In this document: positions 17,005 through 25,981 of the stretch, piece after piece | Layout: each line of letters begins with the position of its first letter | Numbering within the stretch: the first letter of the stretch is position 1 | Assembly (NCBI RefSeq): GCF_945290125.1 | Contig: NZ_CALYQV010000002.1 | Coordinates: 1 to 64,000, forward strand | DNA length: 64,000 bases | Reading direction: 5' to 3' | Origin: an uncultured Lactobacillus sp. | GTDB lineage: Bacteria; Bacillota; Bacilli; Lactobacillales; Lactobacillaceae | Notes under the pieces: generated by a model | The model's database searches: none | What the model was told of the DNA's origin: nothing | Seen by the model: the letters and a program-made list of their open reading frames with translations, nothing else | Position numbers and translations under genes: made by a program

Positions 17005-17928
17005 TTATTGAATAACGCGCTTTGCTACACAAGGATAAAAATATGAACTGATTGTCTGCAATACTACCCCCTGTTCAGGCGTTGCAGCACAAACATACTG
17101 ATTATTACCAACATAAATCCCCACATGATAAGGTGCATTTTCTGATCCCCAAAATAAGAGATCGCCTGGCTGCAGCTGGTTCATCGTTACAGTTACTCCA
17201 ACTTTTACTTGGTCAGTCGTTACGCGAGGCAATTGCACGCCACCGACTTGATTATAAACATACTGAACCAGTCCCGAGCAGTCATAATTATCTGGACCAT
17301 TTCCACCCCAGGCATAACCTTTACCAATTTGACTCTCTGCTAAGTTCACCACGTCTTGTGCACGTTTAGAAACATTATCAGCAGAAACTTTATTACTTAA
17401 ACGTGTTATTGGGATTACATTAGCCGCACTCTTCGTTTGGATCGCATTATTAAGCTTAGGTACAACTATCTTTTGCTCCTGCGCCTTTGGCTTAGCTGTC
17501 TTCTGCTTATCCGGTTCAACTGCTATTTTTTTAATTTTGCTTTTAGCCTTTTTGTTCTTCTTTTTGGTTACAGCTCTCTTAACTTGTTCGTGCACAGTTT
17601 GGGTATTAGAATCCTGCGTTAAATCTTGCGTGTAACGTGCTTCAATCCATTCACTGTCGCCAATCATGTACCATAATTTACCTTTGCGATCAACAGCCGT
17701 TTTGGCAACATTCCATTTACTTTTATTTTTTGCACGAAAACTGATCAGTTGTCCGCCATTATAATTTGTCCATATTTTCACACTCTTATTTGGCAGACAA
17801 TTGATTTGTATTCTTTTTATAGGTGTCTTAAACGTAGCAGCATCTACAGCTTTTTGTGGTGAAGCAGCACCAATTCCGGTTAATGTCAATGCTGCAGCAA
17901 GACTTATTTTCCAAAAATTACGCTTCAT
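17005..17928 (-). CDS. Secreted NlpC/P60 hydrolase with SH3-like domain; third catalytic His replaced by Cys
   Basis: The 307-residue protein has a signal peptide (MKRNFWKISLAAALTLTG), an SH3-like wall-binding region at about 30-115, a basic Lys-rich linker at about 120-165, and a C-terminal NlpC/P60 (C40) domain. The catalytic Cys is in YDCSGLVQYVY and the His in APYHVGIYVG. The third active-site position reads NQYVCAA, while its two neighbours have YVHAA (Cys codon at 17091-17089). NlpC/P60 enzymes cut the D-Glu/diamino-acid bond in muropeptides. The ATG at 17928, spaced from AGGAG, suits the signal peptide better than an upstream codon. It is the last of three tandem paralogues. Activity may be altered. 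Confidence 0.9.
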   Translation of the reverse strand: MKRNFWKISLAAALTLTGIGAASPQKAVDAATFKTPIKRIQINCLPNKSVKIWTNYNGGQLISFRAKNKSKWNVAKTAVDRKGKLWYMIGDSEWIEARYTQDLTQDSNTQTVHEQVKRAVTKKKNKKAKSKIKKIAVEPDKQKTAKPKAQEQKIVVPKLNNAIQTKSAANVIPITRLSNKVSADNVSKRAQDVVNLAESQIGKGYAWGGNGPDNYDCSGLVQYVYNQVGGVQLPRVTTDQVKVGVTVTMNQLQPGDLLFWGSENAPYHVGIYVGNNQYVCAATPEQGVVLQTISSYFYPCVAKRVIQ

Positions 17929-18032
17929 CAAATCATTTCTCCTTTGGTAGCATAATGTGACCAAAAACTAGTATTTAACTTCATTTTAAACGCTTCAGAT
18001 TTTTAATCAAGTTACACCAATCAAATGGTACT

Positions 18033-18064
18033 AAAAAACACTTAGAAGATTTTCTAAGTGTTTT
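18033..18064. terminator. Bidirectional intrinsic terminator
   Basis: Stem AAACACTTAGAA with TTCTAAGTGTTT (about 18036-18047 and 18052-18063), with T/A runs on both sides. On the minus strand it ends the second P60 gene. Confidence 0.8.
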
Positions 18065-18080
18065 AATTTTTAGTATATTC

Positions 18081-18800
18081 CTATTCAAGAACACGTTTTG
18101 CAACTGAGGGATAGAAGTATGAGCTTAAACTATCTTTAACAACACCTTGTGAAGGAGAAGCAGCATGAACATATTGGTTATTGCCAACATAAATACCAAC
18201 ATGATATGGAGCACTTGCTGATCCCCAAAACAGAAGATCGCCAGGCTTTAAGTCTTGTATCGAAACCTGTTTACCTTGTTTAACTTGTGAATAAGTACTA
18301 CGACTCAGGTTCACGTCAGTAGCTTCACTAAATACATACTGAGCCAAACCTGAGCAGTCAAATCCTTGAGGTCCATTGCCACCCCAAGCATATGCTTTGC
18401 CCACTTCTGCATTAGCCAAATCCACAACTTTTTCGGCTTGCTTAACAGATTTTTTGGGTTTTATAGACTTTATTTTAACACCTGGTTTGACGGTGTAACG
18501 TGCTTGAATCCATTGACCTTCACCAATTTGATACCAGGTTCTACCTTTCTTATCAACGGCACTGCTTAAAACATTAACCGTTTTACCGTGTTTTATCCGT
18601 TGGCCGGTAAAAGTAGGATTTTCATAGTTATCCCAAATATTGATGCCATAACCGGGAACATAATTGATTTTTACTTTACTAGTGGCAGCTTTAACATTAG
18701 CAGTTGTCAAATTATTATTTGCTAAACCGGCAACACCTATACCAGTAATGGTTAGCGCCGCAGCAGTAGTAAATTTAACTAAGTTACTTTTAATCTTCAA
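18081..18800 (-). CDS. Secreted NlpC/P60 peptidoglycan hydrolase with SH3-like domain
   Basis: The product of about 239 residues has a signal peptide (LVKFTTAAALTITGIGVAG), an SH3-like region with KINYVPGYGINIWDNYE and GQWIQARYTV, then an NlpC/P60 domain with Cys in FDCSGLAQYVF, His in APYHVGIYVG and the third His in YVHAASPSQGVV. All three catalytic residues are intact. Both candidate start codons are TTG. The one at 18800, nine bases after a GGGGGG ribosome binding site, fits better than 18806. It is the middle of three tandem P60 genes, separated by terminators, so each is probably transcribed on its own. Confidence 0.9.
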   Translation of the reverse strand: MKIKSNLVKFTTAAALTITGIGVAGLANNNLTTANVKAATSKVKINYVPGYGINIWDNYENPTFTGQRIKHGKTVNVLSSAVDKKGRTWYQIGEGQWIQARYTVKPGVKIKSIKPKKSVKQAEKVVDLANAEVGKAYAWGGNGPQGFDCSGLAQYVFSEATDVNLSRSTYSQVKQGKQVSIQDLKPGDLLFWGSASAPYHVGIYVGNNQYVHAASPSQGVVKDSLSSYFYPSVAKRVLE

Positions 18801-18921
18801 AATCAAAATCCCCCCGTATTCGCATCAAACTATTTATATTAATAAGCTCTACTTCTATATTACAAAATCAATTTTACACGCTTACTATTACAAAAAGGTT
18901 ACAGAAATAATACCGGTACGT

Positions 18922-18961
18922 AAAAAAGCCCTTTCACAAATTTGGCAGTAAAAGGACGCTT
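18922..18961 (-). terminator. Probable terminator after the third P60 gene
   Basis: Imperfect stem between AGCCCTTTCAC (18927-18937) and GTAAAAGGACGCT (18948-18960), followed by T6 on the minus strand. Confidence 0.45.
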
Positions 18962-19010
18962 AAATTAATTTTATTGTTTAGCAAATTTGGGGAAAATTAG
19001 AAAAGAGTTC

Positions 19011-19502
19011 TTAATCTAAAATACGTTTAGCAGCGGAAGGATAAAAATAAGCACTAATTGACTGCTTTAAAACACCCTGGCTTGGCGTAGCAGCATGTAC
19101 AAACTGGTTATCACCCACATAAATACCGACATGGTTTGGGGCAGCTGAAGATCCCCAGAAAAGTAAATCACCTTTCTTTAATTTTTTTAGTGAAACCTTT
19201 TTACCTTGTAAAACTTGTGAATATGTAGTTCTTGGTAAAATTTTATTTCCAGCTGTCTTGTAGACATATTGTACTAAACCGGAACAGTCAAAAGAATAAG
19301 GACCCTCAGCGCCATATACATAGCCTTTGCCAACTTGCTTTTTAGCTAAATTAGCTACAGCTGTACGTTTCTTGGTTACACTACTAGCACTAACATCATC
19401 GGCAGTAGCAGCACTAACTACCGTTACGCTAGCTGCACCAGTGAAAAAGAGGACAATAACAATTATTAACTTAATTAATCCTTTCGAGTGTCCGTGTTTC
19501 AA
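19011..19502 (-). CDS. Small secreted NlpC/P60 peptidoglycan hydrolase
   Basis: At 163 residues this is an almost minimal NlpC/P60 enzyme: signal peptide (GLIKLIIVIVLFFTGAASV), a linker of about 20 residues, then the catalytic domain with Cys in FDCSGLVQYVY, His in APNHVGIYVG and third His in FVHAATPSQGVL. It lacks the SH3-like domain of its two neighbours. The start is TTG at 19502 behind AAGAG. Closest sequence resemblance is to the other two P60 genes in this cluster, so the trio arose by duplication. It should cut muropeptides at the cell surface, possibly during separation or turnover. Confidence 0.88.
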   Translation of the reverse strand: MKHGHSKGLIKLIIVIVLFFTGAASVTVVSAATADDVSASSVTKKRTAVANLAKKQVGKGYVYGAEGPYSFDCSGLVQYVYKTAGNKILPRTTYSQVLQGKKVSLKKLKKGDLLFWGSSAAPNHVGIYVGDNQFVHAATPSQGVLKQSISAYFYPSAAKRILD

Positions 19503-19683
19503 AATTAAACTCTTTTCTAAATATATTTATTAATTTTAGCAAGCAGAGTTAAAACTACTTATCTATTTCTTCCGACATTTTCTATCTTACTCATTTAATG
19601 TTACACATTCGTGTCAAACGAGCTACAAAATGTTAAGAATTTTAATTTGAAACCATTTTTACAAAAGTAATTGCCCAGACAAG

Positions 19684-20229
19684 TTACTTACTTAGTTCTT
19701 TAACAATATCGTTCAGTTCACGTTTAGTCTGATTCCAATCATCATTAACTAAGATATGCGCGTATTTTTGCAGAGAAAGCGGCAGGACATTTAGTTCATT
19801 GCCAGTTAACCGTTCTTTAATCTTATTTGGATCATCTCCGCGCTTTATTAAACGTTCAGCCAGCATCTTTTTAGAACTAGCAGTAACGTATAAAAAATAG
19901 ACCTGTTTTTTTAACTCCGCTAGGTAAGATTGCGCCCCCTTAATGTCGACAATCAAAGATACTAGATCATGATCCAGCCAAGCCTGATCTAGAGCTTCTT
20001 TACTTGAACCATACTGGTAGGAACCGTATTTGACATGTTCAAAAAAATGCAATTTTTTAAAACTGGCAGCACTTTCAAAATGATATGATTCCTTTGAGCT
20101 TTCTCCCGGCCTCATTGGCCGGGTTGTGTGGGTCAATACCCTGGGAATGGCGAATGTATTTGCCAAGTATTCTGAAATAGTAGTTTTACCAGCACCACTG
20201 GGGCCAGCAATTAAAATTAATTTTTGCAA
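19684..20229 (-). CDS. Guanylate-kinase-like P-loop kinase
   Basis: The 181-residue protein has a Walker A motif GPSGAGKT at residues 9-16 and the guanylate-kinase layout: VLTHTTRPMRPGE near 31-43 (GMP-binding region), FEHVKYGSYQYGSSKEAL near 63-80, and VDIKGAQ near 94-100, where canonical enzymes have DIDVQGA. The start is TTG, with AAAGGAAG upstream. It is shorter and more divergent than canonical Gmk (about 205 residues), and lactobacilli usually have a separate gmk near rpoZ/priA. This may therefore be a second, specialised nucleotide kinase. It is divergent from the 20324 gene. Confidence 0.8.
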   Translation of the reverse strand: MQKLILIAGPSGAGKTTISEYLANTFAIPRVLTHTTRPMRPGESSKESYHFESAASFKKLHFFEHVKYGSYQYGSSKEALDQAWLDHDLVSLIVDIKGAQSYLAELKKQVYFLYVTASSKKMLAERLIKRGDDPNKIKERLTGNELNVLPLSLQKYAHILVNDDWNQTKRELNDIVKELSK

Positions 20230-20323
20230 AATCCGAGCTTCCTTTACTTGAAAACTATTCGCTTTTATAATAATATCTTTCTATTATAATGAAACATGGC
20301 TAAGAGAGGAAGTAAAATTTATT

Positions 20324-20638
20324 ATGAAAAAAGCTGACGTCAAAGCAGATGACATTCTCAGTGCCAAGTCTGAAGAAGAATTGACTAAACCATTTGTGGG
20401 CAAAGTAGAAAAAATTTATGAAAATTCTGTTCTGTTAAAAATAATCGATTATGATAAAGCTGATAAAACTGCAGTTAGTGACCTCAATCAAAAAATAGTT
20501 GTCAACTTTAAGAACTTAAAGAGCGTCTCTAAAAAGAAAATGAAGGAAATTCAGGCTTTAGCAAAAAGTGACGTTAAAGTAGAAAAGATTAAAAAATCTG
20601 CCAAAGAAAAAACGACTGCTGACACAAACAAAGAATAA
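20324..20638 (+). CDS. Small acidic/basic conserved-type protein, function unknown
   Basis: I do not recognise a functional family. The 104-residue soluble protein has an acidic N-terminal part with VKADDILSAKSEEEL, a predicted small beta domain (PFVGKVEKIYENSVLLKIIDYD...KIVVNFKNLKSVS) and a highly charged Lys-rich tail. It resembles short lactobacillar proteins with an OB-like or KOW-like strand pattern, so nucleic-acid binding is possible but unproven. It is monocistronic and followed by a terminator. Confidence 0.65.
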   Translation: MKKADVKADDILSAKSEEELTKPFVGKVEKIYENSVLLKIIDYDKADKTAVSDLNQKIVVNFKNLKSVSKKKMKEIQALAKSDVKVEKIKKSAKEKTTADTNKE

Positions 20639-20657
20639 TAACTATTTTTTAATTAAG

Positions 20658-20691
20658 AAACAGTGATTAATGTTCACTGCTCTTTTTTTTT
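20658..20691 (+). terminator. Intrinsic terminator
   Basis: Stem CAGTGA (20661-20666) with TCACTG (20674-20679), then CTC and T8. It lies just upstream of the O-antigen-ligase-like gene's true start, so an upstream start for that gene is unlikely. Confidence 0.65.
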
Positions 20692-20746
20692 GCCTAATTT
20701 TTGCCTAAAATTAAACCATGAAAATATTTATGATATGGAGAAAAAA

Positions 20747-22270
20747 GTGAAAGAAAAAGCAAGAACCATTTTATTTTGGTTCATTCTAATACAACCGTTT
20801 CTAGATTTATATTGGTTCTATCATGGCACTTTGGCTAATATTTTACCATTTACACTGCCAACAATTATCCGTATTTTTGCAGTGGCGACTCTGGTTTGCT
20901 TTTACTTTAGCTCGAAAAGTTCTTGGCAGAAACTATCACAGGAAAAATTGTTGCTAATTTATATTGTTCTGTTAGTCATCTATTCAGCATTACATTTAAT
21001 GCATGTGCAACATTTTACCAGTGTGAGTCCGAACAATTATGGTTATTCTCCTAGTGGAGAAATCTTCTATTTAATTAGAATGATATTGCCCTTAACCGTG
21101 CTATATTTGACTGATGAATTAGATTTTGGGCCCAAGCAATTGCAAATGGTGATTGAAGGCATTTCGGGGCTTTTTTCCGGCACTATTGTACTTTCCAACC
21201 TTTTCGTTATTTCCCTGAAATCATACGAAACAGGAACTATCAGCGCCAACATTTTTGAATGGTTCTTTAATCCCAATATTGGTTATTCTCACATGGCTTC
21301 TAAAGGTTTCTTCAATTTTACCAACATGATTTCGGCCGTTCTCTTTATGTTGTTGCCACTTATGCTCTACTATCTTTTCACCTCTTTTAACTGGCATACC
21401 ATTTTATTAAATGTGGTGCAGGCTCTGGCAATGATTGAGATCGGCACCAAAGTTGCTGCTATCGGTCTGACTGGTGGAATAATAATTGGCCTCATCCTGT
21501 TTGGCATACATAAATATCTGATTAAAGATGTGAAAAAGGGTGGCAAGGCGTTCTTAGTTGCTGTCTTAATAGAAGCAGGATCCCTAGTGATATTGCCTTT
21601 CGGCCCTGCAATTCAGCGTTATAATTATGAAATTTATCTGGCTAAACAGTCTGACCATGATTTATCGGACGAAAAAAGGGAATTAGCAGCTGGTTTACAA
21701 AAATATCCTAATGGCGAAAAAAGAAAAGAGTTTTTGCGTTACTTCATTAAGAAAAATTATCAAGAATATGCGCTTAATCCCAAATTTGTATTTAAAAGCT
21801 ATCCTTACCAATATGACCCTGAATTTTGGCTCAACATTATGAATGAACCGGGTCAGTCGCGAATGGAAAACCGTCATATTGAAAAGGCTATGCTTAATCA
21901 AGTAATCAAAACCAATAACAACAAACTAGACAAGCTTTTTGGTATTTCTTACATCCGAGAAAATAATATTTTTAATTTAGAACGGGACTTTACTGCCCAA
22001 ATATATTCCTTAGGCTGGCTGGGAATGCTCTTGTATGTTGGACCATATTTGGCAGTGTTAATTTATGGTGCTTACAGGTGGCTCAGGTATAAAGCAGCAC
22101 GGACTTATTTAGTCAGTTCCTTAATCGTTGCCAGTGGTTTCATCCTACTTGCTGCTTTCTCTTCCGGTAATGTGGTGGACTTTTTGACAGCCAGCTTTAT
22201 CTTCGCCTTTATTGAAGGAAATCTATTAGTTCAAGTTCGTAAAAAAGAAACAATAGAGATTGCCAATTAA
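20747..22270 (+). CDS. O-antigen-ligase-like polytopic membrane protein
   Basis: The protein of about 507 residues has around ten membrane helices. A large extracytoplasmic loop at about residues 300-400 contains YNYEIYLAKQSDHD and a charged helical stretch, the layout of O-antigen ligase/Wzy-type proteins that join lipid-linked glycans outside the membrane. A GTG at 20747 is well spaced from GGAG at 20737-20740. An in-frame ATG at 20735 is possible, while earlier in-frame codons fall in the preceding terminator. No glycosyltransferase genes lie next to it, so its glycan substrate cannot be guessed from context. Confidence 0.75.
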   Translation: MKEKARTILFWFILIQPFLDLYWFYHGTLANILPFTLPTIIRIFAVATLVCFYFSSKSSWQKLSQEKLLLIYIVLLVIYSALHLMHVQHFTSVSPNNYGYSPSGEIFYLIRMILPLTVLYLTDELDFGPKQLQMVIEGISGLFSGTIVLSNLFVISLKSYETGTISANIFEWFFNPNIGYSHMASKGFFNFTNMISAVLFMLLPLMLYYLFTSFNWHTILLNVVQALAMIEIGTKVAAIGLTGGIIIGLILFGIHKYLIKDVKKGGKAFLVAVLIEAGSLVILPFGPAIQRYNYEIYLAKQSDHDLSDEKRELAAGLQKYPNGEKRKEFLRYFIKKNYQEYALNPKFVFKSYPYQYDPEFWLNIMNEPGQSRMENRHIEKAMLNQVIKTNNNKLDKLFGISYIRENNIFNLERDFTAQIYSLGWLGMLLYVGPYLAVLIYGAYRWLRYKAARTYLVSSLIVASGFILLAAFSSGNVVDFLTASFIFAFIEGNLLVQVRKKETIEIAN

Positions 22271-22371
22271 TGTAAAATGTAGCTTTATCATAGTTTCAAT
22301 TTTAGACAAGGGACTAACTGCCACAATCAGACTTGTTCCCCTTATTTTTCAAAAAATTTACTGACCATTGG

Positions 22372-22404
22372 AAAACCCCGAAATTTATCCAATTTCGGGG
22401 TTTA
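22372..22404. terminator. Bidirectional intrinsic terminator between convergent genes
   Basis: Stem AAACCCCGAAATT (22373-22385) with AATTTCGGGGTTT (22391-22403), perfect. It ends the rightward 20747 gene and the leftward lac operon. Confidence 0.85.
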
Positions 22405-22426
22405 AACTAAGTTAGTTGCTTAAATT

Positions 22427-23851
22427 TTATTCTTTATTCATTGTATCTGCTAATTCTTTAAACCATAAAGCACTCCTTTTAACATAACGCTTCTGAGTTT
22501 TGAAATCTACATAAAATAGACCATAACGTTTGTTGTAGCCATTTGCCCAGGAAAATTGATCTTGCAAAGACCATACAAAGTAGCCTTGGACATTCACTCC
22601 TTCACTGCGAGCTTTTAAAAGGGCAGCGACATGTTGATCAATGAAATCAATTCTTGGAGTATCATCAATAATCTTATCTGGTCTGACAAATTTATCCTTA
22701 TAACCTAAGCCATTTTCAGTCACATAAATTGTCTTGCAGTTAGGATAATCATGACTGATACGTTTTAATGTGTCATAGAGACCCTGTGGGAAAATATTCC
22801 AGTCCCAATCAGTTGTCGGTACCCCTGGCTTTTTGACAGTTTCTCCTACTCCCTTAAACTTAAAGGAAGAAGTACCCTTGTCACCAGTACCGTTAAAGTG
22901 GTTTTCACTTTCGCCATGATACGCTTTAATAAACTGATTTTGATAATAATTTAAACCAAAAATATCATTTTGTGATGCAGCTTTAGCGAGAATATCCAAG
23001 TCACCGTCTTGAATATCCAAATGAGCGTCATTTAACTGCAATATTTCATTAATTGATGCCATGGTATCGTCTGAGTAATAGCCTAAGAACGTCCCGTCAA
23101 GCAAAAATTTATTCAAAAACGCATCTTGCAATTTAGCTGCATGTTTATCTTCAGTGCTGGTTGATATTGGATATACTGGTTGAACAACATGAATTAGACC
23201 AATTCTACCTGGTAAACCCATCTCTTTATATAAATTAACCACTCTGGCGTGTGCCACTAACTCGTTATGTTCAGCCTGAATTGCACTAGTAACGTCAAAA
23301 TGATGGTTTGGTGGAAAAGTACCGGCAATGTACTGTGAATATGCTAAAGAAATTAGTTCATTAATTGTAAACCAGTTTTTTACTTCTTTAAATTCATTAA
23401 AGCAAAACTTGGCATAGTCCACAAAGTAATCAATATTCTTACGGTTTAACCAGTCACCATTATCAAATAAAGTTTTAGGACTATCAAAATGATGTAGGCT
23501 AACGTAAGGTTCAATGCCATTATCAAGACATTCTTTGAACAATTTATGATAATATTCCACACCTTTTTGGTTTACTTGACCGTAACCCTTAGGAAAGATT
23601 CTGGTCCAAGCAATTGAAACGCGCACAGCATTTAAACCATATTTTTTGGCAAGCCCAATATCTTCTGGATACCGGTTGTAAAAGTCACTAGCAGGATCTG
23701 GTGAAAATCTGCCTTGCTTTTCAAGGTAATCATCCCACATCGTTTTGCCTTTACCATCAACTTGAGTGCTACCTTCAACTTGATAAGCGGCAGTGGCACC
23801 ACCCCACACGAAATCGTGAGGTAATTTTTGTACTCTATTTAGTAAAGTCAT
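22427..23851 (-). CDS. lacG: 6-phospho-beta-galactosidase, GH1
   Basis: The 474-residue GH1 enzyme hydrolyses phosphorylated beta-galactosides (lactose-6-phosphate) after PTS uptake. It matches the LacG pattern more than phospho-beta-glucosidases: FVWGGATAAYQVEG start, DPASDFYNRYPEDIGLA, LHHFDSPKTLFDNGDWLNR, DWDWNIFPQGLYD and YVTENGLGYKDKFV. The acid/base Glu is in TINEL (usually NEI/NEP) and the nucleophile Glu in TENGLG. It lies 11 bp after lacE and ends the lacT-lacF-lacE-lacG operon. No tagatose-6-phosphate genes (lacABCD) are in the window, so galactose-6-phosphate must be handled elsewhere. A related aryl-phospho-beta-glycoside specificity is possible. Confidence 0.88.
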   Translation of the reverse strand: MTLLNRVQKLPHDFVWGGATAAYQVEGSTQVDGKGKTMWDDYLEKQGRFSPDPASDFYNRYPEDIGLAKKYGLNAVRVSIAWTRIFPKGYGQVNQKGVEYYHKLFKECLDNGIEPYVSLHHFDSPKTLFDNGDWLNRKNIDYFVDYAKFCFNEFKEVKNWFTINELISLAYSQYIAGTFPPNHHFDVTSAIQAEHNELVAHARVVNLYKEMGLPGRIGLIHVVQPVYPISTSTEDKHAAKLQDAFLNKFLLDGTFLGYYSDDTMASINEILQLNDAHLDIQDGDLDILAKAASQNDIFGLNYYQNQFIKAYHGESENHFNGTGDKGTSSFKFKGVGETVKKPGVPTTDWDWNIFPQGLYDTLKRISHDYPNCKTIYVTENGLGYKDKFVRPDKIIDDTPRIDFIDQHVAALLKARSEGVNVQGYFVWSLQDQFSWANGYNKRYGLFYVDFKTQKRYVKRSALWFKELADTMNKE

Positions 23852-23862
23852 TTTATTCTCCT

Positions 23863-25608
23863 TTATTCAGAAATGTTAGCAATTATCAGGTCCAGACACT
23901 TGTCAGCATGTTGTGTCATATCTATATATTGCTTACCAGTAGTCGTAATCATCTTTGCGTTATTCTTATCACATTCCTTTTTCAGTTCATCTTTCATCGC
24001 ATTCATTTGCGGTGCCAAAATAACGATGTCCATTCCTGAAAGCAAATCGTGGTGAGCACCAAATGAAGTAGCAGCCACTGCTAAAGGTAAATTGTTTTCA
24101 GCAGCTAACTTGTTTAAGGCTTTGGCTAAAATACCACTGGTACCACCACCAGCACAAAGTACGAGAACATTCAGACTTTTACCATCTTTTGTTTTAGCTA
24201 GTGGAATTTTGCTTTCACTTGCAGTTTTATTAGTATTATTTTCAGAAACAGAAGCTGCTGGTTCAGTACTGGTATTAGTAGCAGTTGCATTAGTAGATTC
24301 GCTTGTGTCATTATTTACTTTTGCAGCTTCTTCAGTACATTTTTGCATGTCATATGCTTTAAAGAATGGGTAGTACATTACAACATCAACTACTAGAAGC
24401 AATATTGCCAAGATAATTGACCCAATCGAAAAACCGGTACCCATTATCAAGCCGAGTGTTCCTGGTGTAGTCCAAGGAAGATTATAAATAAAGCCAGGCA
24501 TGTGGAAGACATCAACAAATATTTTAAAAAGCCAGACATTGGCAATTGGTGTCAAAATGAAAGGAATAAAGAAGACTGGGTTCAAAATTAATGGTGCACC
24601 AAATAAAATTGGCTCATTAACCCCAAATAAAACTGGAATTGATGCAGCACGACCTACTGCTTTTAATTCCTTTGATTTAGACATGAAAGCAAACATTAAT
24701 GTAATTACTAAAGTAGCGCCAGTACCACCTAAAGTAGCAACAAAGTACTGTGTACCTTGAGCCAAAATTCTGTTGGCACCTGCAATGTTACCAGCTTTCC
24801 AAGCAGACAAGTTTAATTCAACATTGCTTAAATAGATAGCAGTAACTGCTGGTTCAACAATAGATGGTCCCTGAATTCCGATAAACCAGAAGAAAGCCAT
24901 CGCACCATATACTATTGCCAGACCAAAATAACCGTCTGCTGCGGTAAACAACGGAGATAAAACTTGAATAATCCAAGCAGCTAAATTTGTCCCGGTCGCA
25001 GCTCTAAAAGCTAATGAAAAGATCCAGAAGAAAAACGTACTAAATGCAAAAGGAATAATGTTTTTAAAGGCTCCTGCAATATTTTGGGGTACAGCATCTG
25101 GCAATTTAATCGTAATATTATGTTTAAAACATTGGTAGTACACATTGGGAACTATAAATGCTACCAGAAAGGCACAAATTAATCCTTTGGTACCAATCAT
25201 TGCAACTGCAAAATACAGGTTGTTCATTTTATCAGTTAAAGTATCAACAGCTACCAAGACAAAAGAAACCTGTGCAGTAAACTGCACACCTACAGTTGGA
25301 ATCTGATCCGTTTTCGGTAAATCCAAATTAAACGAATCAGTTAAGGCCTTAGCAACCGATGAAGAAGCCATTAATGCTAAAACTCCCATGGACATGTTGT
25401 AAAACATGTTTAATGCATTAGCCACTTTGGTTGGCCAGGCAAAGTGCCAAATCAAAGGCACGTTAGCTATCAGTAAAAATATACTGGAAAAGATAATTAT
25501 CGGCATTAAAGCAATAAAGCCATCTCTGACCGCGCGCAGATATTTATTAGCGGCGACTTTTTGAAAGAATGGCTGTGCTTTTTCAATTTGCTTAATTACA
25601 GCATTCAT
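23863..25608 (-). CDS. lacE: Lactose-family PTS EIICB
   Basis: The 581-residue protein joins an EIIC membrane domain (about residues 1-430, with PTKVANALNMFYNMSMGVLALMASS interrupted by several helices, GVNEPILFGAPLILNP and similar motifs) to a cytoplasmic EIIB domain (about 480-581) whose phosphorylated Cys is in NVLVLCAGGGTSG. The domains are linked by an unusually Ser/Thr/Asn/Ala-rich segment at about 440-470. It transports and phosphorylates lactose or related beta-galactosides. It lies 19 bp downstream of lacF, with AAAGGAG before its ATG. Confidence 0.92.
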   Translation of the reverse strand: MNAVIKQIEKAQPFFQKVAANKYLRAVRDGFIALMPIIIFSSIFLLIANVPLIWHFAWPTKVANALNMFYNMSMGVLALMASSSVAKALTDSFNLDLPKTDQIPTVGVQFTAQVSFVLVAVDTLTDKMNNLYFAVAMIGTKGLICAFLVAFIVPNVYYQCFKHNITIKLPDAVPQNIAGAFKNIIPFAFSTFFFWIFSLAFRAATGTNLAAWIIQVLSPLFTAADGYFGLAIVYGAMAFFWFIGIQGPSIVEPAVTAIYLSNVELNLSAWKAGNIAGANRILAQGTQYFVATLGGTGATLVITLMFAFMSKSKELKAVGRAASIPVLFGVNEPILFGAPLILNPVFFIPFILTPIANVWLFKIFVDVFHMPGFIYNLPWTTPGTLGLIMGTGFSIGSIILAILLLVVDVVMYYPFFKAYDMQKCTEEAAKVNNDTSESTNATATNTSTEPAASVSENNTNKTASESKIPLAKTKDGKSLNVLVLCAGGGTSGILAKALNKLAAENNLPLAVAATSFGAHHDLLSGMDIVILAPQMNAMKDELKKECDKNNAKMITTTGKQYIDMTQHADKCLDLIIANISE

Positions 25609-25627
25609 TTTTAAACTCCTTTTTCAT

Positions 25628-25981
25628 TTACTTATTTTTTAGTTCATCCAATTCCTTCAAAGCGGAATTATACTTTTCATACAAATCTATAAAGTATTTA
25701 GCTTCATCCCTTAACAACATCGTAGTCATTAAAGTATCCTGCCCGTGTGACATGATAAATGTGGTTTCCATTTCTTCACCACTAGCTTCTTTACTCATTA
25801 GTTTTGTTTGTGCATTATGAGCATCGTTTAAAGAGCTGTCTGCACTTTTAACCAGCTCTCTGGCCTTGTCATAATTGCCTTTTTTAGCTTCATCAAGTGC
25901 TGTGATTAACGCAGTCTTCGCATCGCCAGCATAAGCGACTATTTCAAAGCCTGCCATTGAAATTTCTTCTTTAGTTGCCAT
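25628..25981 (-). CDS. lacF: Lactose-family PTS EIIA
   Basis: This 117-residue all-helical protein is the EIIA phosphocarrier of the lactose/cellobiose PTS family. The phosphorylated His is His79 in IMSHGQDTLMT, and the N-terminal helix begins MAGFEIVAYAGDAKT, as in LacF. It passes phosphate from HPr to the LacE EIIB domain. Its start overlaps the end of lacT by eleven bases, suggesting coupled translation. Confidence 0.93.
   Translation of the reverse strand: MATKEEISMAGFEIVAYAGDAKTALITALDEAKKGNYDKARELVKSADSSLNDAHNAQTKLMSKEASGEEMETTFIMSHGQDTLMTTMLLRDEAKYFIDLYEKYNSALKELDELKNK

Noticed and set aside
22427..23851. 6-phospho-beta-glucosidase (BglA) identity
   Set aside because: Motifs and the lacT-lacF-lacE context fit LacG better, although specificity could be broader.
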